From Litchfieldia salsa (GTDB lineage Bacteria; Bacillota; Bacilli; Bacillales; Bacillaceae_L), in the NCBI RefSeq assembly GCF_900104555.1, contig NZ_FNJU01000004.1, positions 265,143 through 329,142 on the forward strand: a stretch of 64,000 nucleotides of DNA. Direction: 5' to 3'. Position 1 is the stretch's first letter. Every line of letters begins with the position of its first letter. Of this stretch, positions 55,529 through 64,000 are shown piece by piece. The notes beneath the pieces are model-generated. The model made no database searches and was not told the DNA's origin. It was given only the letters and a program-made list of their open reading frames with translations. Made by a program: the position numbers and the translations under genes.

Positions 55529-55598
55529 GTAGCATAATTTCAATACATAAGTAGCATTTAACAAAACACTCTTGCTACTTAATATATTTTTATGCTAC
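55529..55598. promoter_or_regulatory. Operator array of four GTAGCA half-sites
   Basis: GTAGCA at 55529 and 55551 and its complement TGCTAC at 55573 and 55593 give spacings of 22, 22 and 20 bases, about two helical turns each, in the gap between the 56-aa gene and the XRE gene. TATAAT (55607-55612) for the XRE-recombinase operon lies just downstream. Probable binding region of the XRE regulator. Confidence 0.7.
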
Positions 55599-55630
55599 CA
55601 TATAAATATAATTAAAGGAGGTACGGATAA

Positions 55631-56245
55631 ATGAACGGTATTGAGTTTGGGAAAGAACTAAAGAACATACGACAAAAAGTTAAGTATCCATCAAAGGAAC
55701 TCGCCCTAGAGGTTGGACGAGCTGTAACGTATGTTTCACAGCTAGAAAGAGGTTTAATAAAGAACCCTGATTACGAAACATGCTATATGTTACTAAAGGA
55801 ATTGAAATTCCCTGAGGATAAAATTGATAATTTCTTAGATAACTTTAGTATTATCTCACCTGAAAGGGAGCAAGCAGAACTAAAGAATGATATAGAAAAA
55901 CATGAAAATCAATTAAATGTTTTGGACAAAAAAGAATTGGATGAAAATGAGGTAATGCAACTTTACCCTTTTCTATATGAGGATGACGATATTCCAAAAC
56001 TGAAAAGACAGAACTATAATTTACACATTGCTCTAAACTCTTTTATTGAAAGAGATATTACAAGAGCAAGAAAAGTTTTAACCAACATCAATGCACTTAC
56101 TAAAAGTAAAGAAACCTTTGACTTCTTTTGTTCACTTTTTCAATATGATTTTTTTGATATTACAAAAGAAGAAAAGGAACATCTTATTTCTTTAATAAAA
56201 GAGTTTAATCCAAGTAAAGATGAAATTTTTGATTGGGAGGAATAA
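55631..56245 (+). CDS. XRE-family regulator of the element
   Basis: The protein of 204 residues has an N-terminal HTH (GKELKNIRQKVKYPSKELALEVGRAVTYVSQLERGLIKNP in part, about 6-60) and a long helical, acidic C-terminal part that could sense a signal or dimerise. AAGGAGG before the ATG. The recombinase start lies 4 bases after its stop, with GGGAGG inside its last codons, so both are co-translated. It probably represses the element's promoters through the GTAGCA sites. Confidence 0.87.
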   Translation: MNGIEFGKELKNIRQKVKYPSKELALEVGRAVTYVSQLERGLIKNPDYETCYMLLKELKFPEDKIDNFLDNFSIISPEREQAELKNDIEKHENQLNVLDKKELDENEVMQLYPFLYEDDDIPKLKRQNYNLHIALNSFIERDITRARKVLTNINALTKSKETFDFFCSLFQYDFFDITKEEKEHLISLIKEFNPSKDEIFDWEE

Positions 56246-56249
56246 CAAA

Positions 56250-57809
56250 ATGAAAGTTGCTTTATATGTAAGAGTATCAACGGAAGAACAAGCGGATGAA
56301 GGTTACTCTATTGAGGGGCAAATAAAGGCATTAACTGAATATTGTCATAGAAACAATTTTGAGATTGTAGAAAAGTATAAAGATGAAGGAATAAGCGGGA
56401 AATCAATGAATAGACCCGCTCTGAACCAATTATTAAATGACTGTACTAATAAAAAGTTCAATTTGGTTCTGGTGTGGAAATACTCTAGATTATCCAGAAA
56501 GCAGAAAGATTTTCTTAATATTATCGACCATCTAGAGCAACACGATGTTAAATTTTATAGTGTTAGTGAAGCATTTGATACCTCTACTCCAATGGGTATG
56601 GCTATGCTACAAATATTTGGTACTTTTGCAGAATTAGAGGGTAATCAAATTGTAGAAAATGTAAAGATGGGTATGACCCAAAGAGCAAAAGAAGGTAAAT
56701 TTAATGGTGGTAGTATGCTTGGTTACAAATCTGTAAACAAAGAACTTGTCATTGTAAAAAGTGAAGCAGAAATTGTAAGACGAATTTTTAGTATGTATGT
56801 AGATGGTAAAGGATATAAGGCTATTGCTAGCAAACTTAATCATGAAGGGTATAAAACAAAAAGGAATAAGGCATTCTCAATTACTTCCGTAAGAACAATC
56901 ATAACCAATCCCGCTTATGCTGGTTTTATTAGATTTAACCAAGTTACTGATTGGAGCGATAAACGAAGAAAAGGAACTAACAAAAATCCAATAATAGTAA
57001 AAGGTAATCATGAGCCTATAATTGATATAGGTGTATGGGATAAGGCTCAAGCAATTCTTAAACAGAAATCATATAAACCTACAAAAACATTTACAGGGCA
57101 TTTCCCTTTAACAACATTGCTTAGGTGTCCAGATTGTGGGCATGGTATGATAGGACACCATAACAAAAAATCAAAAAATAGTAACGAGTATATCCGTTAC
57201 TATCAATGTGGCAATTTCCATTCTAAAGGTTCTGCTATTTGTCGCTCAAATTCTGTAAGAGCAGATTATGCTGAGGAATATGTTTTTAAGAGATTAGAGG
57301 AAGTAACATCTAATCCAAGCATACTAAAAAGTATTGTAGATGGAGTAAATGCTAAAATTGGTACACATAAAGAACCGCTCCGTAAACAATTAACTTATAC
57401 TGAGGAACAATTAACATTAAATCAGAAGAACTTAAATAAGTATTTTAGTCTTTTCGACAATGATAGAATTTCCGCAGATATTATGCAGAGTAAAATTGAC
57501 TCACTTGCAGAAGAAAGAAAAGTATTGCAGGCTCGACTAAACGAGATAAAACAACAACTAGAACAACCTACTATCAAAGAATTATCATATGACAAGATAT
57601 ATCATTCCCTTAAAGCATTCTCAAAGGTATTGCCAAAAGTATCTCCTGAGAAACAAAAACATTTTCTTCATTCCATTATTAACAAAATATATATAAATCC
57701 ATCCTCCAACATACAAGGAAGAAGTATCAAGGATATTGAATTGTTCTTTGATACTTCTTTAAAAAACCATAACCATGTGCTTACTTATGGTACGGTTCCC
57801 CCCGATTAA
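56250..57809 (+). CDS. Large serine recombinase (integrase) whose 3' end overlaps attR
   Basis: Integrase of 519 residues in the integrated state. Resolvase domain with catalytic Ser10 in [21 protein letters not shown] and [13 protein letters not shown]; Recombinase domain [15 protein letters not shown]; zinc ribbon CPDCGHGM...[17 protein letters not shown] (about 293-335); coiled-coil (about 370-435). I use ATG 56250 with GGGAGG upstream rather than 56220. The last codons TYGTV-PPD run through attR into rlmH sequence. With ends joined, the frame continues HRIQPNNMVNFEHKVFISI and stops, giving 535 residues. It should excise and insert the element at rlmH. Confidence 0.93.
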   Translation: MKVALYVRVSTEEQADEGYSIEGQIKALTEYCHRNNFEIVEKYKDEGISGKSMNRPALNQLLNDCTNKKFNLVLVWKYSRLSRKQKDFLNIIDHLEQHDVKFYSVSEAFDTSTPMGMAMLQIFGTFAELEGNQIVENVKMGMTQRAKEGKFNGGSMLGYKSVNKELVIVKSEAEIVRRIFSMYVDGKGYKAIASKLNHEGYKTKRNKAFSITSVRTIITNPAYAGFIRFNQVTDWSDKRRKGTNKNPIIVKGNHEPIIDIGVWDKAQAILKQKSYKPTKTFTGHFPLTTLLRCPDCGHGMIGHHNKKSKNSNEYIRYYQCGNFHSKGSAICRSNSVRADYAEEYVFKRLEEVTSNPSILKSIVDGVNAKIGTHKEPLRKQLTYTEEQLTLNQKNLNKYFSLFDNDRISADIMQSKIDSLAEERKVLQARLNEIKQQLEQPTIKELSYDKIYHSLKAFSKVLPKVSPEKQKHFLHSIINKIYINPSSNIQGRSIKDIELFFDTSLKNHNHVLTYGTVPPD

Positions 57810-58260
57810 TTCGAAATGCCCGGTAAATCTGCTCAACCAATATCAATCTCATCAGTTGATGTGGAAACGTCATTTTTGAAAATGATAGTGTATCATTTGA
57901 TCGCTTCATTACGTCTGAGCTTAATCCTAATGACCCACCTATCACAAATGCGATTTTACTCTTCCCATATGTAGCTAGCTTATCTAGATCGTCAGCTAGT
58001 TGTTCTGAAGATTTCATTTTACCTTCAATCGCTAATGCAATGACATGAGTATCATCTGAAATCTTACTAAGAATCCGTTCGCCTTCTTTTTGTTTGATTT
58101 GTTCCATTTCGATATCACTTAATGTTTCAGGTGCCTTTTCGTCTGGTAGTTCAATGATTTCTATTTTTGCATAAGCTGTTAGCCGTTTTAAATATTCATC
58201 AATGCCTTGCTTTAAATATTTTTCCTTTAGTTTTCCTATACTGAATATTGTAATATTCAC
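57781..58260 (-). CDS. rlmH: 23S rRNA pseudouridine-1915 N3-methyltransferase
   Basis: SPOUT methyltransferase of 159 residues (the same length as in B. subtilis) that methylates pseudouridine 1915 of 23S r[30 protein letters not shown] and the C-terminal [28 protein letters not shown] (in part) are intact. Start is GTG 58260 after GGTGGGG. The last Lys and the stop (AAG TAA) are supplied by the inserted element; the original AAA TAG now lies near 51980. Its 3' end overlaps the recombinase gene by 29 bases on the other strand. Confidence 0.96.
   Translation of the reverse strand: MNITIFSIGKLKEKYLKQGIDEYLKRLTAYAKIEIIELPDEKAPETLSDIEMEQIKQKEGERILSKISDDTHVIALAIEGKMKSSEQLADDLDKLATYGKSKIAFVIGGSLGLSSDVMKRSNDTLSFSKMTFPHQLMRLILVEQIYRAFRINRGEPYHK
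57785..57798 (+). other. Right attachment site of the rlmH element (attR)
   Basis: TTATGGTACGGTTC, identical to 51983-51996. It codes the last residues EPYHK of RlmH on the minus strand and TYGTV of the recombinase on the plus strand. Confidence 0.88.
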
Positions 58261-58342
58261 AGGTATCCCCACCTTACAAACAAGTTATCCACAAAAGTTA
58301 TCCACATATCCACATTTTTCATCCACATCTTGTATGCGAATA

Positions 58343-58501
58343 CTAGTTCCCTACAACATATGTCGCTTGATTTTGACAAAATTCACAGGTTGTGAATAAC
58401 TTTTCTTCCTCTAAAAGTCGTTTCATGTCGGGGGGAAGCTCATGTGTATCCACATACATATCTAATGCAAGCTCTATATGTTCTTCACAACATTTAATCA
58501 T
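58343..58501 (-). CDS. CxxH/CxxC protein (YyzF-like, BA_5709 family)
   Basis: Protein of 52 residues with CCEEH near the N-terminus and CEFC near the C-terminus, the pattern that names TIGR04129, and found at this place upstream of rlmH in Bacillus. Probably binds a metal; function unknown. AAAGGA lies before the ATG. Lies between htrC and rlmH. Confidence 0.88.
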   Translation of the reverse strand: MIKCCEEHIELALDMYVDTHELPPDMKRLLEEEKLFTTCEFCQNQATYVVGN

Positions 58502-58603
58502 AATCAACATCCTTTACCTTTTATCTATCTATATTTATCTCCATGCCTAATCTACCTCATTCATTCTATCATTCCTACAATGAATATCAACATGTGTATA
58601 ACT

Positions 58604-58727
58604 AGAAAAGCGTAAGCGCCTTGCTCAGCCCCGACAGGCATAAGGCGAATCACGCAGGAAATCTTGATTTCTGGAGTGATTTGACTTATGACCCCGAGGG
58701 GCTAGGCGCTGGAGCTAGACACTAAAA
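58604..58727 (+). repeat. Dispersed Bacillaceae repeat, copy 2
   Basis: Same sequence and orientation as 6790-6909 (AGAAAAGCGTAAGCGCC to GGGGCTAGGCGCTGGAGCTA). Confidence 0.8.
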
Positions 58728-58762
58728 CTAAGTTGGAAATTTTATAATCCTTATCTTGCCTA

Positions 58763-58792
58763 AAAAAAAGAGAGCAAATTATGCTCTCCCAA
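58763..58792 (-). terminator. Terminator of the htrA-like gene
   Basis: GAGAGCA / TGCTCTC stem followed on the minus strand by eight T. Confidence 0.85.
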
Positions 58793-58811
58793 ATACTAAA
58801 CCAGTCCACTG

Positions 58812-60047
58812 TTATAATGACTCTTCAGCCAGTCTTACTGTCACTGTTTGCTTTTCACCATTTCGATAGAACGTAACTTCCATCGTATCACCAATCGATT
58901 TTTTGTTATATAAATGTTGTCTTAGCTTAATAACTGAATCAATCTTTTCCCCATCAAATTCAACAATTACATCCAACTCCTTCAAACCTGCTTGAGCTGC
59001 TGGTGTATTGGGAATCACTTCCAGAATGGCTACACCGTCAGTGATATCTTCTGTTAAATGCAATGTTTCTTGGCGGTGATAGCTTGATATTTCACTTAAA
59101 GCTTTAAGATTTCCAACACCTAGTACTGGTCTTCGTACCTCATGATAAGCTTCTAAGTCCTCAATAATTGGTTTTGCAATTGTAATAGGAATCGACAATC
59201 CAATTCCTTCAACCGCACTTTGAGCAATCTTCATTGAGTTAATTCCAATCACTTCACCGTTTATATTGACTAAGGCTCCACCACTATTTCCAGGGTTAAT
59301 TGCCGCATCTGTCTGCATAACATCTGCATGCCAATCAGGAACCCCATCTTGATTAATATCAATTGGTATTGATCGATTTAAGCCTGAAATAATTCCTTGT
59401 GTGACAGACCCTGAGAACTGTAATCCTAATGGATTTCCAATTGCAATAACTGGTTCTCCTAATTTAATTTGATCTGAATTCCCAAATTGGGCAACCTTAT
59501 TTACATGACTGCCATCAATTTCAAGTACAGCTAAATCAGTCCATACATCACTACCAAGTAGTTTTGCTTTTACCCTTGAACCATCACTTAAACTAACCTC
59601 TATATCTGACGCACCTTCAATAACATGATGGTTAGTCACAACATATGCCTTCCCATCTGCCTTTTTATATACGACACCAGAGCCTGTTCCAGCTTCCTGA
59701 GAAGATTCTGTTGTCCAAAAATTTGATTCCTGTAAATTCACAATACCAACAACTGCTTCACTTACTTTATCAACAGCCTTCGTTATTTCTGAAGATACAT
59801 TAACCACAATATTTTTTTCGTTAGTTGGAACATTGTCCTGTGAGTCATTGACATTATCTAAACCGTTTTCCTCTGTAGCCGCTGGCATATCATAAGGAAG
59901 GATGTTCCACTTCATAAGAGCTGGTATAGAAACCATAATGAGTAAGGCACCTAGAACTGCACCAACAAATGCTGAAATGACCCAGCCTGATTTATTACTT
60001 TTTTTCTTTTCTCTAAGATGCTCATAATCTTGATCATAATACCCCAT
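58812..60047 (-). CDS. htrC: HtrA-like membrane serine protease (HtrC/YyxA)
   Basis: DegP-family protease of 411 residues acting outside the membrane. One helix at about 20-42, then the trypsin-like domain with the triad in VVTNHHVIEG (His), WTDLAVLEI (Asp) and INPGNSGGAL (Ser), and a C-terminal PDZ domain (NTPAAQAGLKELDVIVEFDGEKI). A stretch DINQDGVPDWHADV in the loop looks like a calcium-type acidic loop. Monocistronic here, with terminators on both sides; in B. subtilis it follows walJ in the same order. Confidence 0.93.
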   Translation of the reverse strand: MGYYDQDYEHLREKKKSNKSGWVISAFVGAVLGALLIMVSIPALMKWNILPYDMPAATEENGLDNVNDSQDNVPTNEKNIVVNVSSEITKAVDKVSEAVVGIVNLQESNFWTTESSQEAGTGSGVVYKKADGKAYVVTNHHVIEGASDIEVSLSDGSRVKAKLLGSDVWTDLAVLEIDGSHVNKVAQFGNSDQIKLGEPVIAIGNPLGLQFSGSVTQGIISGLNRSIPIDINQDGVPDWHADVMQTDAAINPGNSGGALVNINGEVIGINSMKIAQSAVEGIGLSIPITIAKPIIEDLEAYHEVRRPVLGVGNLKALSEISSYHRQETLHLTEDITDGVAILEVIPNTPAAQAGLKELDVIVEFDGEKIDSVIKLRQHLYNKKSIGDTMEVTFYRNGEKQTVTVRLAEESL

Positions 60048-60155
60048 CGTACAACATTCCTTTCAATAATAACGAATGATTTACTTAAGTTATGTTCCTA
60101 TCAATGATTATAATAATGACGTACTAAAAATTCAATAAAGAAGCTAGCACAATAT

Positions 60156-60205
60156 AAAAAGTGCCTGGCACCATTGACAATTGGTGTATTTCCAGACACT
60201 TAATG
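60156..60205 (-). terminator. Terminator of the walK-walJ operon
   Basis: AAGTGTCTGG / CCAGGCACTT (60159-60168 with 60192-60202, one G-T/A-C mismatch) followed on the minus strand by TTTTT. Confidence 0.75.
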
Positions 60206-60226
60206 GATATCCTCTTTAAGACAATT

Positions 60227-61021
60227 CTAAACATAAGCCAGTTTAGTAGGCGACTTTTGATCTGTATCATAGAGATCAAATTGTTCTCCAATCACATATC
60301 CTTTGCTTTCAATTGTTTGGGCTACAGCCATTTTAGCTAAGTCCTTCATATTATTATCTGTACTTAGATGAGCTAAATAGATTCGCTTTGTTTGATCCCC
60401 AATGACCTCTGTCATTGCTAATGCAGCATCTTCATTTGAAACATGACCAACATCACTTAAGATTCGACGTTTAATACTCCAAGGATAATGACCCATTCGC
60501 AACATTTCTACATCATGGTTACTTTCAAACACATATACATCTGCATTTTTTATTGTCCCTTTCATCCGATCACTCACATAACCAGTATCTGTTATAAGGA
60601 CAATCTTTTTACCTTCATGATGAAAGACATAAAACATTGGTTCAGCAGCATCATGAGAAACACCAAATGACTCAACATCAAGACTGCCAAATGATTGAAC
60701 TGTATTCATTCCAAATACAAATTTTTGCTCAAGTGGGATTTCACCAATGTTGTGCTCCATTGCTTTCCACGTTTTTTCATTTGCATAGACTGGTAATTTA
60801 TATTTTCTAGCAAGAACACCTAGGCCCTTGATATGATCACTATGTTCATGGGTAACCAAAATGCCTGATAAATCTCGAACACTTCGGTCGATCCCTTTAA
60901 ATAATAATTCCATTTGTTTTCCACTTAAACCTGCATCCACTAATAGGGAGTGCTTGTCCGTTCCCACATAGAACGCATTTCCTGTACTTCCACTTGCTAG
61001 TACACTAAAATGCAAACTCAT
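60227..61021 (-). CDS. walJ: MBL-fold exonuclease-like protein WalJ (YycJ)
   Basis: Metallo-beta-lactamase-fold protein of 264 residues. [13 protein letters not shown], the metal motif [11 protein letters not shown], and further ligands in [18 protein letters not shown] and [10 protein letters not shown] are intact. YycJ relatives are 5' exonucleases implicated in DNA mismatch repair and cell-wall/DNA coordination. Start ATG 61021 after GGAG; the TTG frame from 61027 is less likely. Part of the wal operon. Confidence 0.93.
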   Translation of the reverse strand: MSLHFSVLASGSTGNAFYVGTDKHSLLVDAGLSGKQMELLFKGIDRSVRDLSGILVTHEHSDHIKGLGVLARKYKLPVYANEKTWKAMEHNIGEIPLEQKFVFGMNTVQSFGSLDVESFGVSHDAAEPMFYVFHHEGKKIVLITDTGYVSDRMKGTIKNADVYVFESNHDVEMLRMGHYPWSIKRRILSDVGHVSNEDAALAMTEVIGDQTKRIYLAHLSTDNNMKDLAKMAVAQTIESKGYVIGEQFDLYDTDQKSPTKLAYV

Positions 61022-61027
61022 ATACAA

Positions 61028-61807
61028 TCACTCCATTATTTCTAAAATTTGACCTTCAAAAGCATTCACGTAATAATCAATCTTATCATCTACAACAATA
61101 TGCCAAGTTGGAGCTAAAATCTGAGATTCAGATAATTGAACAAGAGGATAATAACCTAATTTAATGTTTGTTACTTCACTACCTGATTTCAGATGACCAT
61201 TTTTAAATAAATTTTCTAGAGCCTTGATTGCAGGCAGAATTTCTTTCTTATCATATTCCTCAAAGTCCATTAACATCGTCTGTCTATAAGAAATAATCTC
61301 GTTTTTATCATTTACATAAGCAATCAATAATCCACTAATATTACTAGTTTCATTATAGAAAACTTTATTTTGATATTGCTGAAAGAAGATAATACTGCCC
61401 GTTTCCTGATCAACTTCCCATAAAGTATAAGAGTCTCCATTAAGGACATAGTCTTTTAGAAACTGTTGAAGCTTTGCTGTAACATTTGAACCTGTTAATT
61501 TAATCGGCTCATTAAGTTTAGACTGAAGAATAGCTGGACTATCAATATTAACTTCTTGTCCCTTCATTTTCAATACATCCTCAGAGGAAAAGAACTTTGG
61601 TTTTCCACTGATATAAGTCCCTTCCTTTGGCTGCTTTGGAAGTTCATCATACGTGATTTCTTCTGTCTCTAACTGTTCCTCAATACTAGCCTCTGAAAGA
61701 ACATCTAACTCACTTCGATTTCGTTTTTCTATAAATTGTAAGGCTAAAAATAAATCAAGGATCAGGAATGTGATGATAAAAATTGTTTTGGTTTTACTCC
61801 AATCCAC
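61028..61807 (-). CDS. yycI: WalK accessory regulator YycI
   Basis: Protein of 259 residues with one N-terminal helix (TIFIITFLILDLFLALQF) and an extracellular part (PF09648). With YycH it binds WalK at the membrane and restrains it in B. subtilis. It overlaps yycH by 14 bases. Confidence 0.93.
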   Translation of the reverse strand: MDWSKTKTIFIITFLILDLFLALQFIEKRNRSELDVLSEASIEEQLETEEITYDELPKQPKEGTYISGKPKFFSSEDVLKMKGQEVNIDSPAILQSKLNEPIKLTGSNVTAKLQQFLKDYVLNGDSYTLWEVDQETGSIIFFQQYQNKVFYNETSNISGLLIAYVNDKNEIISYRQTMLMDFEEYDKKEILPAIKALENLFKNGHLKSGSEVTNIKLGYYPLVQLSESQILAPTWHIVVDDKIDYYVNAFEGQILEIME

Positions 61808-63113
61808 CTTTATTCCCTCCTGTACCTTGAAGTAATTCTAACTTTCTCCATCTGCCATCATAATGGTAGCTCCATATAGGCTCAAGTGTAGCTACATTGG
61901 TCTTCTCTTGATTTTCCACAAGTTCATATCCAAGGATAACCTCATCTAATAATGCTGGTTCGAATCCTTCTTGAGAAGTTATTTCTTGAATTACTCTTTC
62001 ACCAGAAGGAAGTTCTACCTTTGTTGATGGAATGGGTATCTCTAAAACTAATAGGGGCCGTTGATATTTCGATACCTCATTTTGATTCCATATTTGATGT
62101 ATTTCAGTCAAGCCACTCTTATTGAATACTGGGTAATTATTTATATAAAGTTGAAAGACGGTGCGTTGTTCAAATTTGTTTGTCATAAAGTAACGATATT
62201 TATCTGTCCAACCGCCATGTTCATTAATAAACTCAATACTACTTGTTATTAAGTCTGCTTTGCCCATCGTATCTGTTGTCGTACTATTCACTAGGTTAAT
62301 ATATTGAAAAGAGTCTTTCTTTGTACTGACCCTCAGTAACCTCGATCCATCAGTATATTCTTCACCATATGTTAGAATATGTTTTTTTACAATACTAGGG
62401 TCAATAAAAAGTGCATCTTTAAACCTTTCAGCATCTAAATAATCCGTATAATATTGAACACTATTCATTGATGTCGAATTAACCGGAAGAAAGATTGATT
62501 TCGTTTCAGATACACTATATGTGAAATACTCTGGATATTCATTAGATTGAGCGTATATTTCTTCTAACCCTTCAATAGAATCAGTATATGCCTTTGCTTC
62601 ATAAACCATCTGTTCTTCAACCGAAACAAAGTATAAACTCCCATATTCATCCGTTTCATTCAAATTTATAATGACCCGATCAAACGTCATCGTTGGTAAC
62701 TCTTGTTCACTAACATTAAATATTGCCCGGTAAATACTTAACGGGATCTCATCGATAAATTGTATTTCGACATGACCAGACTTTTGTAGAAAAGCTGAAA
62801 AGTCATTGGTTGATAAGGTAGATGAAATATTATTGAAATCTGAGATCTCCCATTTCTTCACTTCTTTTAGAATTGTATTAATCTCGGTTTCGTCTATCGT
62901 ACCATAATGCTTGCCATTCGTATGAAACAAAATTTTGGTAGGTTTTATTAAACTTGCTAGATCCTTAGTATTGCTAATAGGGACATTGTCCACAATATTG
63001 GCATTTTCGATTGTTTCATACTCGGGATGGTACGTCCATAATCCCCAAGTTAACAAGATACTTGCCAAAACTGCAATCGTCAGAACTAATGATTTTATTG
63101 ACTCATAACTCAT
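61794..63113 (-). CDS. yycH: WalK accessory regulator YycH
   Basis: Protein of about 439 residues with one N-terminal helix (SLVLTIAVLASILLTWGLW) and an extracellular three-domain part (PF07435). Overlap ATGA with the walK stop gives start 63113. Partner of YycI in control of WalK. Confidence 0.93.
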   Translation of the reverse strand: MSYESIKSLVLTIAVLASILLTWGLWTYHPEYETIENANIVDNVPISNTKDLASLIKPTKILFHTNGKHYGTIDETEINTILKEVKKWEISDFNNISSTLSTNDFSAFLQKSGHVEIQFIDEIPLSIYRAIFNVSEQELPTMTFDRVIINLNETDEYGSLYFVSVEEQMVYEAKAYTDSIEGLEEIYAQSNEYPEYFTYSVSETKSIFLPVNSTSMNSVQYYTDYLDAERFKDALFIDPSIVKKHILTYGEEYTDGSRLLRVSTKKDSFQYINLVNSTTTDTMGKADLITSSIEFINEHGGWTDKYRYFMTNKFEQRTVFQLYINNYPVFNKSGLTEIHQIWNQNEVSKYQRPLLVLEIPIPSTKVELPSGERVIQEITSQEGFEPALLDEVILGYELVENQEKTNVATLEPIWSYHYDGRWRKLELLQGTGGNKGGLE

Positions 63114-64000
63114 GACCAATCATCCTCTATCTCTTGATCAATAGGTAAGGTGAAATAGATGGTTGTTCCTATTCCTTCCTCGCTTTTCGCCCATATTTCT
63201 CCACCATGTGCTTCAATCATTTCTTTAGCAATGGCTAATCCCAATCCTGTACCACCTAATTTTCTAGTCCTAGCTTTATCTACTCTATAAAATCGGTCAA
63301 ATATTTTATCTAAATTTTCTTTAGGGATCCCGACCCCACCATCTTTAACCTGGACTTCCAACTTATCATCATGTACCTCTACATGAAAGATAATCTCTCC
63401 ACCTTCAGGTGAGTATTTTAGAGCATTTGAGATAATGTTATCAATAACTTGAGTGATCTTATCCTCATCCATATCAATATAAACTGGAGTGTTTAAAAGA
63501 TGTCTAGTAAAATGAACATCCTGATTTTTCGTCATTTCAAAACGGTCAATAATCTTATTGAAAAATGATGTGAATTCAATCCAATCCCTCGTTAGACGAT
63601 AATCTTTACTATCGAGTTTTGAAAGCTGTAATAAGTCATTTACTAATCTAATCATTCGCTCTGTCTCATTTTGAGTGACATCAATAAATTGAGGTGCAAT
63701 ATTTTTATCAGTCCATGCACCATCTGCCAATGCTTCTAAATAACTTCTCATTGTCGTTAATGGCGTACGAAGTTCATGGGAAACATTTGCAACAAACTCT
63801 CTTCGTTCTTGATCAATTCTTTCTTGCTCTGTAATATCATATAAAACCGCTATTATCCCATTGATTGTTCCAGACTCTCTTTGAATAGTAGAAAAATTAA
63901 TTTTTATAATATACGGTTTAGTCTCCGTACTAAAGTCTAGTACAACTGATTCTAACTCATTTGTTAAATCCTCTAGAGAATACTTACTATCAAGGTTTAG
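63110..64000 (-). CDS. walK: Sensor histidine kinase WalK (YycG), C-terminal part, cut by window edge
   Basis: The open frame continues through the right edge, so only about 296 C-terminal residues are seen. They include a PAS-like end (VLYDITEQER), HisKA with the phospho-acceptor in REFVANVSHELRTPLTT, and HATPase_c with DNIISNALKYSPEGG, VKDGGVGIP and GTGLGLAIAKEM. WalK controls cell-wall metabolism and is essential in Bacillus. Followed by yycH, yycI and walJ. Confidence 0.96.
   Translation of the reverse strand, partial: LNLDSKYSLEDLTNELESVVLDFSTETKPYIIKINFSTIQRESGTINGIIAVLYDITEQERIDQERREFVANVSHELRTPLTTMRSYLEALADGAWTDKNIAPQFIDVTQNETERMIRLVNDLLQLSKLDSKDYRLTRDWIEFTSFFNKIIDRFEMTKNQDVHFTRHLLNTPVYIDMDEDKITQVIDNIISNALKYSPEGGEIIFHVEVHDDKLEVQVKDGGVGIPKENLDKIFDRFYRVDKARTRKLGGTGLGLAIAKEMIEAHGGEIWAKSEEGIGTTIYFTLPIDQEIEDDWS

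Larger units (their letters stand above)
51983..57798 (+). mobile_element. Serine-recombinase integrative element in the 3' end of rlmH
   Basis: The element of about 5.8 kb is bounded by 14-bp direct repeats that copy the last codons of rlmH. Genes: a 109-aa protein, small resolvase, Cys-rich protein, Rep-like protein and a 56-aa acidic protein on the minus strand; XRE regulator and large serine recombinase on the plus strand. Base composition is more AT-rich than the flanks. SCC elements of staphylococci use the same place in the orthologous gene, but no ccrAB pair or mec/cas genes are present here. No conjugation genes. It looks like a small integrative plasmid-like element. Confidence 0.88.

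Noticed and set aside
57781-58260. rlmH inactivated by the insertion
   Set aside because: The final EPYHK and a stop codon are restored by the element's own bases; the protein has full length.

Overview
The window is low-GC Firmicute DNA and almost certainly comes from a Bacillaceae chromosome. Its right end carries the genes walK-yycH-yycI-walJ-htrC-(CxxH/CxxC protein)-rlmH in the same order and strand as around the walRK locus of Bacillus subtilis. A SAM-I (S-box) and a ZTP riboswitch, a Fur box, a PerR-like box, strong GGAGG ribosome binding sites and two dispersed Bacillaceae-type repeats fit this. No rRNA, tRNA or CRISPR array was seen.

Layout. 0-9 kb: a small protein, a DAO-type flavoprotein, a second FtsZ that stops where the C-terminal linker should begin, an ArtPQR-like amino-acid ABC transporter, an M20 amidohydrolase and an orphan membrane histidine kinase. 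9-19 kb: a CzcO-like flavoprotein, a family-5 solute-binding protein broken by one in-frame TGA, serA behind a ZTP riboswitch, a tiny acidic lipoprotein, a YetF-like membrane protein, a large array of hairpin repeats (15.4-16.05 kb) and an L,D-transpeptidase. 18-30.5 kb: a LysR regulator divergent from a MetE-like methyltransferase and an AAHS-type permease, then GtrA, Ohr, AhpC-AhpF, an SDR protein and a Fur-boxed siderophore ABC operon. 30.5-38.1 kb: a full Tad/Flp pilus operon (flp, tadV, tadE, tadG-like, short cpaB, tadZ, tadA, tadB, tadC) with a divergent DUF192 gene. 38.3-42 kb: an S-box controlled methionine-class ABC transporter with homocysteine methyltransferase mmuM. 42-48 kb: a sarcosine-oxidase-like enzyme, 6-phosphogluconolactonase, a metallophosphoesterase, and a YeiL-like regulator facing an MFS gene across a perfect 20-bp palindrome. 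48.1-51.5 kb: a HEAT-repeat protein, a processive GT2 glycosyltransferase and a secreted TIM-barrel-like protein, probably an exopolysaccharide module.

The most striking object is a mobile element of about 5.8 kb (51983-57798) integrated in the last codons of rlmH, the gene whose 3' end is also used by staphylococcal SCC elements. It has a 14-bp direct repeat at its ends, a large serine recombinase, an XRE regulator behind four evenly spaced GTAGCA half-sites, a Rep-like protein, a small resolvase and three unknown proteins. The repeat lies inside the 3' end of the recombinase gene. If the ends are joined as in an excised circle, the recombinase frame runs on for 19 different residues, stops, and is followed at once by a terminator that has no gene in the integrated state. 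Integration therefore appears to swap the recombinase C-terminus and remove its terminator while restoring the final Lys and stop codon of rlmH.

How the genes work together: several clusters concern methyl, sulfur and one-carbon metabolism (serA with ZTP riboswitch, S-box ABC-mmuM, MetE-like methyltransferase, sarcosine-oxidase-like enzyme), redox defence (Ohr, AhpCF), iron uptake, and surface structures (Tad pilus, exopolysaccharide module, L,D-transpeptidase, WalK accessory genes). Functions are read from sequence features and family knowledge; no database search was possible.
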